A stretch of 64,000 nt of DNA from Tethya wilhelma (Eukaryota > Porifera > Demospongiae > Tethyida > Tethyidae): positions 1,878,268-1,942,267 of the forward strand of contig CAXIPT010000004.1 in NCBI GenBank assembly GCA_964030475.1. The letters are read 5' to 3'. Shown here piece by piece: positions 34,130-46,337 of this stretch. Both the position numbers and the translations under genes were made by a program. Below the pieces are notes generated by a model. It did no database searches, had not been told where the DNA came from, and was given only the letters and a program-made list of their open reading frames with translations. Position 1 is the stretch's first letter. Every line of letters starts with the position of its first letter.

Positions 34130-34799
34130 TGTTTGCCGACCATTTCCAGTTGTGCAATTTCCTAATCGATCGAGAGCCAAAATGACTGATTCGTACATCC
34201 ATAACTCATGATTTGCTGACAGTTGACTGTGCTGAAATTTATAGAGGTAAGTTACAATATTAATATTAGCATGGCAAGATTTTGTTGCTGCTAAGCAAAC
34301 TCAGTGACTGCATGTGATAGTTTGAGAATCACATTCAGTGACGAGTCTTAGACAGTCACTACTGGCACAACCCAGCAATATATTGTCTGTATGAAATACT
34401 GGCAAACCAGTGTCATGTGTATAGTCAGCCTAGGTTGCACTGAAAGCCAATTGCAAACTAAGTCATGATATGCACTTACCTGCATGCATATGAGTACACC
34501 ATCAGTTAAATTGAGACAATGTCTACTGTATGTAGCCATTATAGTGACTGTCAAACAATGTTCAAAACAAGAACCATAATTGTTGTTATGTGTATGCCAT
34601 AATTATTATGACATTGTGTCTCAACTACTACTGCATTCCTGTTTTGGTTATTATTATGATAATATTACTATTGTAGAGTCACGTAAGACAAATAAGCTGA
34701 AAAATCTCAAAGTTAACGTTGGTGAGTCTTCAAAACTGGCTGTGGTATATAGCTAATGTCACGGCATCTGTACATATTAGGCTGAAGAAAAAACCGACA
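34130..34799 (+). promoter_or_regulatory. Upstream/leader region of the second long paralogue
   Basis: Homologue of 24840-25547, including the putative leader-exon donor (TATAGAG|GTAAG at about 34240-34250) and GTGAGTCTTCAAAAC at about 34720. Divergence is clearly higher than in the 10/19-kb duplication. Confidence 0.5.
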
Positions 34800-37577
34800 A
34801 TGCAGTCAATATTGATTATCTTCTCATTCTTGAGCTTCCTTGTCACGTCAGTGGCCACTGACGCCTTCTATATTGTACCAACAGACAGCACCCCTTGTCC
34901 AATTGAATTGACCACAGCATCAGATAGTGGGTTGACTACAGCATCAGTAGGGTCGATCACAGCCTCAGGTAGTGGGTCAATCATAGCATCAGATAGTGGT
35001 TCGACCACAGCTTTAGGTAGTGGGTCGATCACAGTATCAGATAGTGGATCGACCATAGCATCAGGTAATGGGTCTCTTCTGGTCACACCCACTGACCACA
35101 CCCCATTGGATGAGAATGTGACTTGCTTGACTCTTACTCAATATGCCCAGCTCTGGTCAGACTCTGTCCCCCCAACTACTGATGACTCCAACATCACCCT
35201 GATCTTTCACCCTGATCATCATATTCTTGACGGCTACCGCCTTCGGATACAACATGTCAACAGCCTAGTCTTACAAACTGCATATACCAGTTCCCCCATT
35301 ATTTCAGTTGCCAGGGTTACATGTATGGATTCTTCAGGCTTAGATTTTGAAAACATATCTGAGGTCGTTGTTAGCGGTCTTGTGTTCAGTAACTGCCGAG
35401 AGAACTCTGTGAGATCTGTAAATCGACTGATGAGGATTATGGACTGTAGATTTCAAGATGGACATGGAGTGGAATTGAGGAATGTTAGGAATGCAACTCT
35501 TGAGAGGAGTACTTTTACCAATCTCACTGCATATGATTTTAATAGAGAGGTAATCACTTTTGGTACATACAATGGACAGTCTACTTCATCAGGAGGAGCT
35601 GTTGTTGCCTTGCGTAGTGACGTGGCCATTGCTGGATGTCTCTTTGAGCAAAATACTGCTGATGATGATGGTGGGGCACTAGTGACAATGTTTAGTAGAA
35701 TTGCAATACATAGAAGTAATTTTACCAACAACACAGCAAGTAAAGGTGGTGGTGCCATCTGGAATTGGTTTATTGGTAATGTTAGCATATATGATAGCTA
35801 TTTCACTCACAACAGAGCACGTTCTGGTGGAGCAATATGGATAAGAAGTGTTTTTAGTGGTAGAAGGTTACATATCACTAACATCAATAATAACATAGCA
35901 GATGATGGTAGTACAATATCAAACAGTGATAGCATGATTAGCATACATGGTTGCACTTTCAGAAGCAATTCAGCTGATGCCAATGATGGTGGTGCAATAA
36001 TGACATTGGATACTAGGGTTGAGATCCATAACGGTAATTTTAGTAGTAATAAAGCACGTCTAGATGGAGGTGCAATTGCAGTTTCAAGTGACCCTAGTAT
36101 ACAATGTCATCACAGTACTTTCAGTGACAATACAGCAAGGAGATGGGGTGGTGCAATATATATTGTGCCAAACAATGGTGACATTGTTGGTTGTAATTTT
36201 ATTAGGAATAGAGCAGCTAATGGCGGTGCGGTATATCTTGCTACACCTGATTATGTTGGTTATCCTGCTGAACTTCAATCCCCTGATATGATCACATGGT
36301 TCAATAACAGTATCTTTGACAGTAATCATGCAGCTGAAAGAGGTGGTGCTATATATAACACGGGACGGACTCTGTGCAGTTTTAATGGTTTCCTTCACAT
36401 CACAAACAATTCAGCTATGACTGGTGTAGTCTTTACACAGCAAAGCACATGGTTGATATCTGGCAATACAACCATTATAGGCAACAATGCATCCTTTTAT
36501 GTATTTAATAGTAATATTTCGTTTGATGGAATGACAGAATTCCTAAATAACTCTCACATTCACGACACTGGTGTTGAAGAGGGAGGAGCAGTTACTGCTC
36601 GCCAGAGTGAGATTGTATTTGCTGGAACTGTCAACATGATGTACAATGCTATTGACTATTTTGGTGGTGCAGTCTTATCATCAGAGAGCAACATATACAC
36701 ACGTGGAGATATAACTGTTGCACACAATTCAGCGCTGTCTGGTGGAGGTATTTTTGCTTATCAAAGTGAGTTGGATTTCAGTGAAGGTAGAACCATAATA
36801 TCAGAGAATGTTGGAACATTGAGGGGAGGAGGAATCTATGCTGTTGGCTCAACAATAAGACTGAGTGGTGGTCAACTTGAGTTCATTGAAAACAGAGCTG
36901 AGAAAGGAGGTGGATTTTATTTGGAACTAGATTCTAAACTTCACATTTTAAAAACGTTATTATATTTTTATTTTTCCGATGAAAGGATTTGTACTCGTGG
37001 GACTGTGGAAAGAAAGTGTATTGACATCCAAGCTCTGGATCCAGCACTGTACTTTACCAATAATGTAGCTGATTATGGAGGTGCACTGTACATAGATGAC
37101 ACAAGCTCTGGTACTTGTGCTGCAGTAACAGCGAGGAGTACTTTTTCATCGAGTGAATGTTTCACTCAAAATCTTGCCTTACACGGATTTGTACTGCGTG
37201 AGTCAGTGAATAGAAATCGTATATTTTTGCAAAGTATGTTTTTCCTTAATAACTCGGCAAGCACATCAGGTGGAACAATATTTGGTGGATTGTTAGATAG
37301 ATGTGTAGCCAGTCCTGATGCAGAAGTGTTCATTAAATATCGTTCTGAGAATACCAATACTATAGATGCAATATCTTATCTAACCAATATTACTAACATT
37401 CAAAGATATGCTATAAGTTCAGAGATATCGTCTGAACCAGTTCGTGTGTGCTTTTGTACAAATGGCCAGCCTGATTGTGACAGTCCTCCACCATCATATG
37501 AAGTCAACAAAGGAGAAATCTTTAGCATATCACTTGTTGCTGTAGATCAAGTCAGAAATCCAATTCCATCTTCTGTA
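34800..37577 (+). CDS. Beta-helix polytopic membrane protein (long paralogue 2), cut by an assembly N
   Basis: From ATG 34800 the frame stays open for 926 codons to the N at 37578, where homology with paralogue 1 stops abruptly at its position 28610. Signal peptide (QSILIIFSFLSFLVTSVAT), a short Ser/Thr stalk (about residues 39-90), then the beta-helix with GGAI/FxxN repeats and the start of the cysteine-rich neck (CFCTNGQPDCD) are all present. The neck, membrane segments and tail are missing because of the join, not because of a stop codon. Along the shared part it is very similar to paralogue 1, with many amino-acid replacements and several small indels in surface repeats. It could be a tandem paralogue or a divergent allele assembled in series. 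Confidence 0.8.
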
Positions 37578-37578
37578 N

Positions 37579-37860
37579 CTGTCCAGTTTACTAGTTAATT
37601 GAAGTTCTTGCTGCAGTAAGTCTTCATCACAGAGTGATAAAATGGATCCGTCAATTTCCTCTTTAGCGAATTCTTGGCAGTGTTTCGACAGGCCTAATAC
37701 TTGGAGAAGCTTTTGTACCTGGATTACAGTGACAAAAGGGTTATAACAATAATAAAAACTAGCGCTATAGCAACAGTTATAACATTAGTGGTGATCGTAT
37801 AGATCGGGACAGGATTATATTTATAGGAGAACACAATGCATTACACAGACACAGACATGT

Positions 37861-37916
<56 letters not shown>

Positions 37917-40664
37917 TTAATTGTACAATCATGTACCTGCTCAACAGATAGGTCTTCAAGTTCTGGATTTGGTGCCACGCTTTCCCGGGAAACTTTTGAA
38001 GCTCCACCCACCATATCTTTTAGGGTGGCAACTTCTGATTTTATTGATTTCAACTGTGATCGTAGTTCCTGGCAGGTTGTCTTTAGAGCACTGACTTCTT
38101 CACGCAGAGCCGATACCTCTGCAGGAGTGTTGTAGTGCATGTGTATATGTTGAACTTAAATGGCACTTGTTCTCGTGTCATGAAGAACATATACTGGTCA
38201 TGTATTTGCATCATGCAGGTCATACCATTACACATATATAGGCCTTGAGATCTGGTTCAGAAGTCAGTCAAATGCTCCTACTAGTGAGCTACTGTAGAAC
38301 TCAATGGTATTGGAGCAGATTATAATTATTACTATTCATAGACACACTAGTTGGAATCTGAAAGGGTTCGAATCCAGGCTACATCTCAAGATTTTTTCGT
38401 TTGAAATTTTCATGTGTGTGTATATGTCACAGCATTACATCACATATCACTTGTGAACGCTTACGTACCATTGGAGTAAGTAGCACTGGGTCTATCAGTA
38501 TTGTGTACTTTACTCTTGACCGCTGGCTTTGGATTAGTTGGTGGAGGTGGGTGAGTTTCTTTTGTTTCTGGGGCAACGGTCATACCTCTTGGAGGAAGTG
38601 ATGAAAATGGTGCCAGGGGACGATGTGAAGGCTTAGCAGGGGGTTGAGGGGCGGGGCTTCGTCGACCTGGCTCTGAAGTCATTGTGGGTGGAGTCAGAGG
38701 AGAGTTGGGGGAGGGGCCTGAAATCATCATAAAAATATTGACAAATGAGGGTTAAGCACAGAAGCATCTCTCTCTCTCTCTCTCTCTCTTGCTCTCTCTC
38801 TTACACACACACAAACACACACACACACACACACACACTACGTGATCCTGAGGGTACAAGTCCTGCTGCTGGTGAATTGGGATGCACCGGTGGTAGTGGT
38901 CTTGTTCTCCTACCCGGGGGTGCAGGGGGAAGTGGGCGTGTCCCTTCCTCTGTGGGTGGTGGAGGGAGAGGTGGGTGTGTCTCTTCCTCTGTGAGGGGTG
39001 GAGGGAGAGGGGGAGGACGGTCGTCAGAATTGGACTGGAACGAGTGAGATGGAGTCTCCTTCTCTTTCTGCAAAGAAAAGATAAAATCACTAAAATTAAT
39101 ATATACTTTTCTGACGATAAATTCTGACTAGCTATAAACACTACAGAGCCATGCAGATGAAGGCTTTATTGTGACAGTATATACCTATGAAAACTTCATA
39201 CATAGATCAAAGCAATAGAAAACTTTATGAAGACAAATCACTAAACTTTTCCGATGATAAGTTTGTATGCTCAATGCTCGATGGGACTAGCTATACTCAT
39301 ATTTGAGAGCCAGATGAAGGCTTCATTGTGACAGTGTACCATCATGAAATTTAATAATAAATTATATAGATAAAAGCAATATCTACATGCACTTAACAGG
39401 TTTTCAAGAAACGTTTGATTTTCAGAAACCATTTACATGTCACTCTACTCTATATTCTCAACAATTATAAACCCTTGCCTGAAGATCTCAGTAATTATAT
39501 TATAGCCAAAAGTGTATCATTTACACGTACAGTGTACTATGTGGTCTTGTATAATTATTATAGGGGAAAAATCTCGTCAAACTTGTTGGTAAACAAAATG
39601 ATCCTCGAATTATCTATAAAATACGTTATTGACTTACAAAGTCTACATCTTCGTAGTCATCTGGGACATACGCCTCCTCTGCATCCATTGGTTGGTACCT
39701 GTGGTTAGCGGCCACTTGGACGCCTCCTGAAATAATTGAAATCGAATCGAAATAAATTTTAGTAGATCTTACCTTCTATAGCCTGTACGAGGCTGTTGTG
39801 TGCATATACACTGAGAAATTTGATTGATCGACCAAATGGTCCATCCATGCATGCAGCTACACTAAAGCCTGGTTCACAATAAATTATTTTGGGTTGTGTT
39901 ATATTCATCATGAAAATTTCTTGCGTGCTAAAACATAACAACGCAGTATATCAAACGTATGCTTAGAAGAAGAAACTTTTCTACTTAAAAACAACATGTC
40001 ATTTTGCGTTATGGCTGCATTGCCAATATGAAGTACTAATATGCCCATCAATGCATCATATTATTGTGAACTAGGCTTATAACAATAAAGCTGATAATAA
40101 TTACCTCCTTTCTTTTTGCATACTGAATTAACTCTCTCTGGTATGACAATATCCAGCCCCTCCTACAAACAATAACAACAACAACAACAACAAAATGCAT
40201 CAAAAAAACTAACAAACAATAGTTACTCAACCTCGTTCCCAGGCTCCCCGCCTACCTTACACGTGAGGAAAGTAAGATAGTCGGGGAGCCTGGGAAAAAC
40301 AAAAAAACAACAATAACAATAACAACAACAACCATCAAAAAAAACAAACAAAAGTGTTAAACAAACTAAACAAAAATTATTATCACAAACACGTACTTTT
40401 TCAAAACCTTTACGAACTGCCGAGATGAGTTGTGTCTCTGTGGTGGCCTTTGCTTGAGACGGGTCAAACCCGTTTATCAGGTTTTCTGTCCGAGCGTACA
40501 AGATTGACTCGTAATCGTCATCATCACCTTCATCTCCAGGGGGTACCACGCTGACCTCAATGTCCAGACTGACGGGAATGTCAACAATGTTGTCAGTGTC
40601 TTCTTCATCTTCTTCATCTTCGTAGACAGGACTTGTGATGACAGACATTTCTTTTGACCGAGGA

Positions 40665-40705
<41 letters not shown>

Positions 40706-41787
40706 TCATGAATTGCAGTTAATGTGTTGTAGGATCTCATGTGTCTAATACTACTAATGATAATGATAGTACACAATTGCTTTATCAACACATCAATTGA
40801 TGGTAGCTATAGGTAAAGGGTTGTCAATATTACAAGTACACTTTACAGACAAACACAACTCGATCGATCAGGTTTCATACAGGTTAATTTTTTAAACTTA
40901 CCAGTAAACTGTTTCTCAATCCAAACCCTCTCTGACGTCAGATAATCAGGCAAATGCTCATTAGCTTCAAAATCAATGTACATCCGAGCATAACAAGGAA
41001 CAGGATTGTCCAGATATTCAAGTAATTCTAACAAGTAGAGCTTTGTGCGACTGGGGTCAACGGTAAACTTCCCGATGGCATCTTTAGGGAGGTTTTTCTC
41101 TTCCAGAGTGTCCAGGCTGAGAACTTTAAGAGTTGGCTTGTTGCGACGAAAACGACCGGCCTTTTGTACCTCTGTGAGTGTGTGTGTGTGTGTGTGTGCG
41201 TGCGTGCGCGCGCGCGTGTGTGTGAGTGCATGTGTGTGCGTATGTGTATGCGCGTGAGTGTGTTCTATGACTTATCCCATAACACAACAGTTGACTCTGT
41301 AAATCTATATAGTAGCACACACATAGCTAAACAGAAAGCTATCCAATAGTTGAAGAAACAAAAGCCTAATATACATTATCATTTACACAATAGATCCAGT
41401 CTACCACAATTATATGCTATAGAAGCAAGGAGGCCGGACCAAATCTATGGAACAAGGCTTAATTTACACAGCAACAGTGTAATAATACTATTTCTGCAGA
41501 TAATGCTAAAGCCATTCACATAAAATTGCATGTTCAACATTAAAGTCCATCTGATTTGAGAAAACTGGTAGAAAAAATCAAATAACTTTCTTATTATCCA
41601 ACTGATTTCAAAATTTCAAGCACCATTGGAAAGCGCCCGTTCTCTCTCTCTTTTGATTGCTTTTCCAGCTTTCTACTGTACATGCACCTTACAATCAAAC
41701 GTTAGCTATTTTGTCCCATAAGAAAAGCATTTTACTTCCAGTGGCATTCTCAAACCAAATAGACTTTAGTTTTACTGCTCTATGCAG

Positions 41788-41840
<53 letters not shown>

Positions 41841-43450
41841 GCTCTAAACCACAAGCTTTCTTCATGTGTTTAGAGAAAGCTACCCACAAAACTTGATCAC
41901 CTTGAAACAAACTGCTAAGGTACTCTCTCAAATACAATGTGGTTGTACCTTTTACAATGAATACATCGTTCTTATTAAAGGAACTCCTCTCATCACTGCA
42001 CTGATATGACTCCTGGGCACACACCACTTTGGGGAGGGGCGAGGTATTGATGATGTCATCGACCGTTTCAAAGACGTGACATTCGTTAGTGATTTCCTGG
42101 TTGGAGTAAATCAGTCCGAATTTCGTGGCAGAGTTTATCGGGATAATGTACTTGTTATTGACTATGTCACGAATGGTGACGACCTGTGAGTGGGTGTGGT
42201 TTGTAGAGATCATGTGATGGTTACATAATGGTCACATGAGCCTGCTTTAGTAGTATTATACATACTGATCTGGTATTTCTGTCACACGATTATCAATTTT
42301 TAGTCGATTAAGCCTATAAGTAAAAGTTAATTGATAAAACCCTGACTCTCACCTGGCCTTGTACGACCTACAACTGCATGATTGCTTTAATTAATGGCTT
42401 TGTTTTCTAAGAAGTGCACCCCCCTTTATGAATAACGCTATACTCAAAAAAGTTTTATCTTAGTGGGATCAACTGATTATAAGTTTTGACTGTTGACCAC
42501 AAAAATTTCCCAATCGTGTATAGAGGACGGTATTATGTATACCATACACATTTCAATTGTGTATTGAGTACTACAGAATTAATAATAGCGAACCTTTGAC
42601 TTCTTAACGAAATGAATGTTGTAGACTTCATCTACAGCAATCTCTCCTCTGTCACTGAAAAACCCTTTGACGACTTTAACTCTGATTGGAAACAGCTGTG
42701 AGTGTTTCTCAATGAGTTCAGACAGAGTAAATTTCTCATCAGAATGAGGANATGAGAACATGTCAGACTACAACTCACTCGGCTGTCCTCCTGCTCCTAT
42801 TGGCCGTGGTGTAGTGGGAACTGGAGGGGGTGAAGCACTCCGAACCATCTTACGGTTGTCTGCTCCTGTAAACAAAAACAAAAACAAGTAAACAGATAGA
42901 AAACATTACAATCCATATTGTTGCTACGTACACTTCAATTACCACATGAAGATCCACAATACATTATGTTATGTACTGAAAATTTGTGACTTTGATATTA
43001 CTTTTAAGAACATTCAAAATTCCTTTAATTAGATACCGTATAGCTCCAAATTTTCGTGGTTCAAAAAGTTCGTGAAAAGTCTGTCTTTGCCGTTTTGAGC
43101 TAATTTTCGTGAATCACGATCTCTGAAATTATATTGCCAATATACGGTTTTCTAAATTTTCGTGGAGAAAATTTTCGTGATATACGGTCAAATCACGAAA
43201 TTCACGAAAATATTGTACCACGAAAATTTGGAGCTATACGGTATAAACGACCTAGCATACCATCTCTGTTCATGGTCTCAAATGTCCGAGTCACAGCACT
43301 TCGGGGTAAGCTCTCGGTCCTTTGTGGTTTCCGAGGGGGAGGGAGGGCGGGAGCTTCAGTCGAACCAGGTTTGTTCTTAAAGGGTGACGGTTTGCCCTGT
43401 GACCTCCAAGCTGGGGGTCTGGACGTGGGTAAAGGTGGTGGCGCTGCCAT
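37579..43450 (-). CDS. GAREM-like adaptor: CABIT, proline-rich, coiled coil, SAM
   Basis: Minus-strand exons: 43450-43252, 42865-42779, about 42750-42594, 42183-41901, 41171-40902, 40650-40397, 40162-40105, 39726-39638, 39067-38842, 38717-38469, 38118-37937 and about 37722-37579. Phases agree at every junction I could test. The start is MAAPPPLPTSRPP, a proline-rich head. The CABIT region spans exons 3-5 (FTLSELIEKHSQLFPIRVKVV; NKYIIPINSATKFGLIY; KNDVFIVKG). Exon 6 is acidic with LDIEVSVVP. Exon 8 has tyrosine motifs YQPM, YVPDD and YEDV. Exons 9-10 are rich in PPLPPP-type SH3 ligands. Exon 11 is a coiled coil, and exon 12 a SAM domain (CQEFAKEEIDGSILSLCDEDLL). CABIT + Pro-rich + C-terminal SAM is the GAREM layout, an adaptor binding Grb2 downstream of receptor tyrosine kinases. 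The SAM is cut by the N at 37578, and the CABIT exon start is damaged by the N at 42751. Confidence 0.8.
37863..37914. repeat. (CA)n microsatellite
   Basis: About 26 CA units in the intron before the SAM exon of the GAREM-like gene. Confidence 0.95.
38295..38420 (+). repeat. tRNA-derived SINE-like element
   Basis: A-box-like CTCAATGGTATTGGAGCAG at about 38301 and B-box-like GGGTTCGAATCC at 38364-38375, then the family body (ACATCTCAAGATTTTTT, AAATTTTCATGTG). It lies in an intron of the GAREM-like gene, antisense to it. Confidence 0.65.
38768..38838. repeat. (CT)n and (CA)n compound microsatellite
   Basis: (CT)n at 38768-38800 followed by (CA)n to 38838. On the gene strand the (GT)n begins only a few bases after the splice donor GATCAC|GTAGTG of exon 39067-38842. 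Confidence 0.9.
40236..40296. repeat. CCCAGGCTC hairpin element, copy 1
   Basis: A perfect 15-bp inverted repeat, TTCCCAGGCTCCCCG (40236-40250) and its complement (40282-40296), with a ~31-bp centre. Related to 52136-52346 and 59660-59729. It lies in an intron of the GAREM-like gene. Confidence 0.8.
40670..40701. repeat. (GA)n microsatellite
   Basis: GA run just upstream, in gene sense, of the acceptor of exon 40650-40397. On the gene strand it is (CT)n and acts as a natural pyrimidine tract. Confidence 0.9.
41177..41262. repeat. (GT)n/(GC)n microsatellite at a splice acceptor
   Basis: On the minus strand, CA and CG dinucleotides run directly into CACAG|AGG at exon start 41171 of the GAREM-like gene. 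There is little pyrimidine tract apart from the repeat. The GCGCGCGC core could adopt Z-DNA. Confidence 0.85.
41788..41839. repeat. (GT)n microsatellite
   Basis: About 25 GT units. In gene sense it lies about 60 bp downstream of the CABIT exon 42183-41901. Confidence 0.95.
43034..43245. mobile_element. MITE family 1, full-length copy
   Basis: About 210 bp with inverted ends: ACCGTATAGCTCCAAATTTT on the left and its complement at the right, ending ATACGGTA, with TA on both sides. Internal CACGAAAATTTT-type subrepeats are also inverted. It lies only about 7 bp from the splice donor of exon 43450-43252. Confidence 0.9.
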
Positions 43451-44361
43451 GACGATAGGATAGAGTGAGATCAGTTGCTACTGTGGCACTTCTACTGAGG
43501 AAGAAACAAATGGAGAAAAAAATCAATCTCTAACACTGACAATTTTGTATATAGATTGCTTGCTAAGCACTCAGAAAGGAAGTTATGTATTTCCTGTTTG
43601 GTTGATTTTTCCCCAATAGCCTTTGTCCATTGAGAAACTCAAAATAGTTCATTGTAATGGTCTAAGCTCTAGTTGGTCAGCCGCTTTCTATACTTCCTTC
43701 CTTTCTGTGAGTAAACAGTCAAAGGGGAGAGTGTGAAACCATGCTGGCTAGATCTTTAACACACAGAGAATTCAGAGAGCTACTATAATTATAATGATAG
43801 TTACGGCTAGACACTAGTACTCAATCAGTATCTATGGATAGAGTTGCAATATCATGGATTTGGGAAACCAGCTATACATACTGAAAAATACAATCTCCAA
43901 TAGTAATGAAAATTTTGCAGATTGCTTGCTAAGCACTCGAAAAGTTGCAACATCATGGATCGATTTGGGAAACCAGCTAACATACTGAAAAATACAATTT
44001 TACTAACAAGATCACGTACTTCATGACCCGATTGCTAGCTGAATTTGCAAACAAGTACACAATAGATTGTATACAGGTTTGCAAAACGTATCTTTGAAAG
44101 TGATGAAGACAAACTCCTGTCAGTTTCACTTTCAGCACATACAGCAGAAGTAGGGACAATAACAATATTTATTGTAATAGGACCTATGAATTATGCCACT
44201 GTCTGTAGTGGATAAAAGTTTGTAAATAGTTTATGGTACATATGACGTAGTTTAACCACATCAGAATGGTATTGAAAACAAGTCAAAAGGAGTATAGGGA
44301 ACACATACACACATACACGCATACATACACGCACACATACACACACACATACACAAATACA

Positions 44362-44393
<32 letters not shown>

Positions 44394-44910
44394 AACATAT
44401 GCTACAGTTGGCAAAACATTACCACTAGTGGCCATTTAAGAATTGCATAAACACTTCCTTAGTTGACAATTTGTGGTTTTTGTTTACTTTAATATTGTTT
44501 ACAAAAATCGTGGTAGTTGAAACTTTCGGAATGCCTCATAATTATCATGATTGCTAGCTAAATTGTACATGTGTGCATAACATTTGCCAGAGTAGGCATA
44601 AATTGGGAGGGTTAATTGGGAGAGCTACAGAGGCAACAGAGCAGAAACTGGCATCTCTACTTTCCATGCCTACTGTTCTTCATCCTTAAATTTGCTTTAT
44701 TTGGGATTGTTTGTAAAGATACATGTAACACTGTTTGAATTTTCATGCTGGTTGTTTGCTTGTAACCAGGTACTGTAACCAGGTTGTATGTGGTGCTGTT
44801 TCTACTACATTGTCGACATTGTACTGGTACAAGAAGGACACAGGTAGTAATCTACAATGATTGAGATAAAATGCACGACTACATTCTTTACATGACCTGT
44901 ACTATTAGAA

Positions 44911-44979
<69 letters not shown>

Positions 44980-45767
44980 TGCACTTCCATCAAGCTTTAG
45001 ATATAGTTTGGTGATGTATGCATGTAGGTCTAGCTGTAATGCTCCAGTATAATAATACAGTTTGGCTTAGATACCAGTGAGAGAGTATGTCCAACAGTGG
45101 TCAACAAAATGCTAGTGTGAATTAAACTCATGGACAAACCCATAATACACAAGTTTTACTTTCAAGTTCAGGCCACAGATGCTTGATTGAACTTTGCTCA
45201 TATATAAATGTTGTCATTTGTTGTGGTGAAATGATATACTGAAGACTGGTCTGTGGCTCAGCTGTTAGGCATAATTCATGTTTTAGGGTTTCAATCAGTA
45301 GTATATATAACACCACTTTAGAGTTAACAAACTCTGAACACAAAATTACTTCAAAATAATACTGATCCACAAAAAATCCCCCCCTTTCCCAAACCTCCCT
45401 CACTGTGCTATTATGATAAGCAATAACAAAAACAGGATGTGATGATTTGAAGGGAAAAAGTGCTAAAAAGGCAATTTTGGCACACACAAAACAAATTACT
45501 AATCCATGTGTCATGATGCAACTGTTATAGGTACAATAGCTAGGGACTTGTTTTTTAGCTAGGTGCAGCTGTCAGGAGCTGTTATTTCTCAGGCAATTCA
45601 CTTACCACACGTAGCCTTTTTCCCAGACCCCTACCAACCCACTAACTATAACTGACTGAGGTGTACAAATGTTCACGAAAGCACTATATAGTATCTGTGT
45701 ATAATACCACAGGACAAAAAAATGTGCATAAAAGGCAAAATCAATTCTCTCCTATGCAGTGGCTGAT

Positions 45768-45933
45768 TAGTCTTGTAAATCAGGTCTTCCCCCTTTGCTT
45801 ATCGCTAAGTACACTGGTACCATAGGGGCTGATGTGCATGTGAGACTAATGAGTGACTACTCAAAACATCTAAGATATCTTCAAGTTCTAGAAGCTGCAT
45901 TTATCAAAGGATTGCCTAGTGATGAGGCATAAT
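45768..45933 (+). other. Protein-like fragment of unknown origin
   Basis: An open frame reading SCKSGLPPLLIAKYTGTIG then YSKHLRYLQVLEAAFIKGLP and stopping at TAA 45931-45933. It has coding-like composition but no start and no splice evidence. A second fragment (LELAQHVLANTTNNSILK, 46035-46155) lies downstream. They may be remnants of a mobile element next to the hammerhead-like motif, but I cannot identify them. Confidence 0.2.
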
Positions 45934-46337
45934 GTACGAGGAATTTGTAGCCCTTTTATATATTGAAGCATAGTAATTATATACCATCTGGTGGTTTGCA
46001 TTGCAAGAATAACACACCAATTTGTATTCTAGAGCTAGCTCAACATGTTTTGGCCAACACAACAAACAATAGTATTTTGAAACAGTTCATCAGTTTGCAA
46101 TGGGAAAGTTCAAAGGTAGATAGACTTTGGGACACACTTAGAGAACAGTTACTATAGTAAACAGCACCTTACTATTATCATAAACATTGCACAATTATAT
46201 CAGTAAAATGAAACAAGAATTACTATTTCTATTTGGTAAATAATAAGTTGAGACATACTGTAATTTTCGTGGAAATCATAATTACAGACTCATTGCTATG
46301 GATACGTAATATCAGCTGTTTATGGTTTTGTCATAGC

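Noticed and set aside
24840..37577. Possibility that the two long paralogues form a CRISPR-like or prokaryotic contaminant segment (Pmp repeats are best known from Chlamydia)
   Set aside because: AT content, the leader-intron donors, the N-glycosylation-rich ectodomain, and surrounding eukaryotic introns and SINE-like repeats all fit host DNA. Pmp-type repeats also occur in eukaryotic proteins.
45128..45514. 128-codon minus-strand frame
   Set aside because: No domain, no paralogue and no supporting splice or promoter context.
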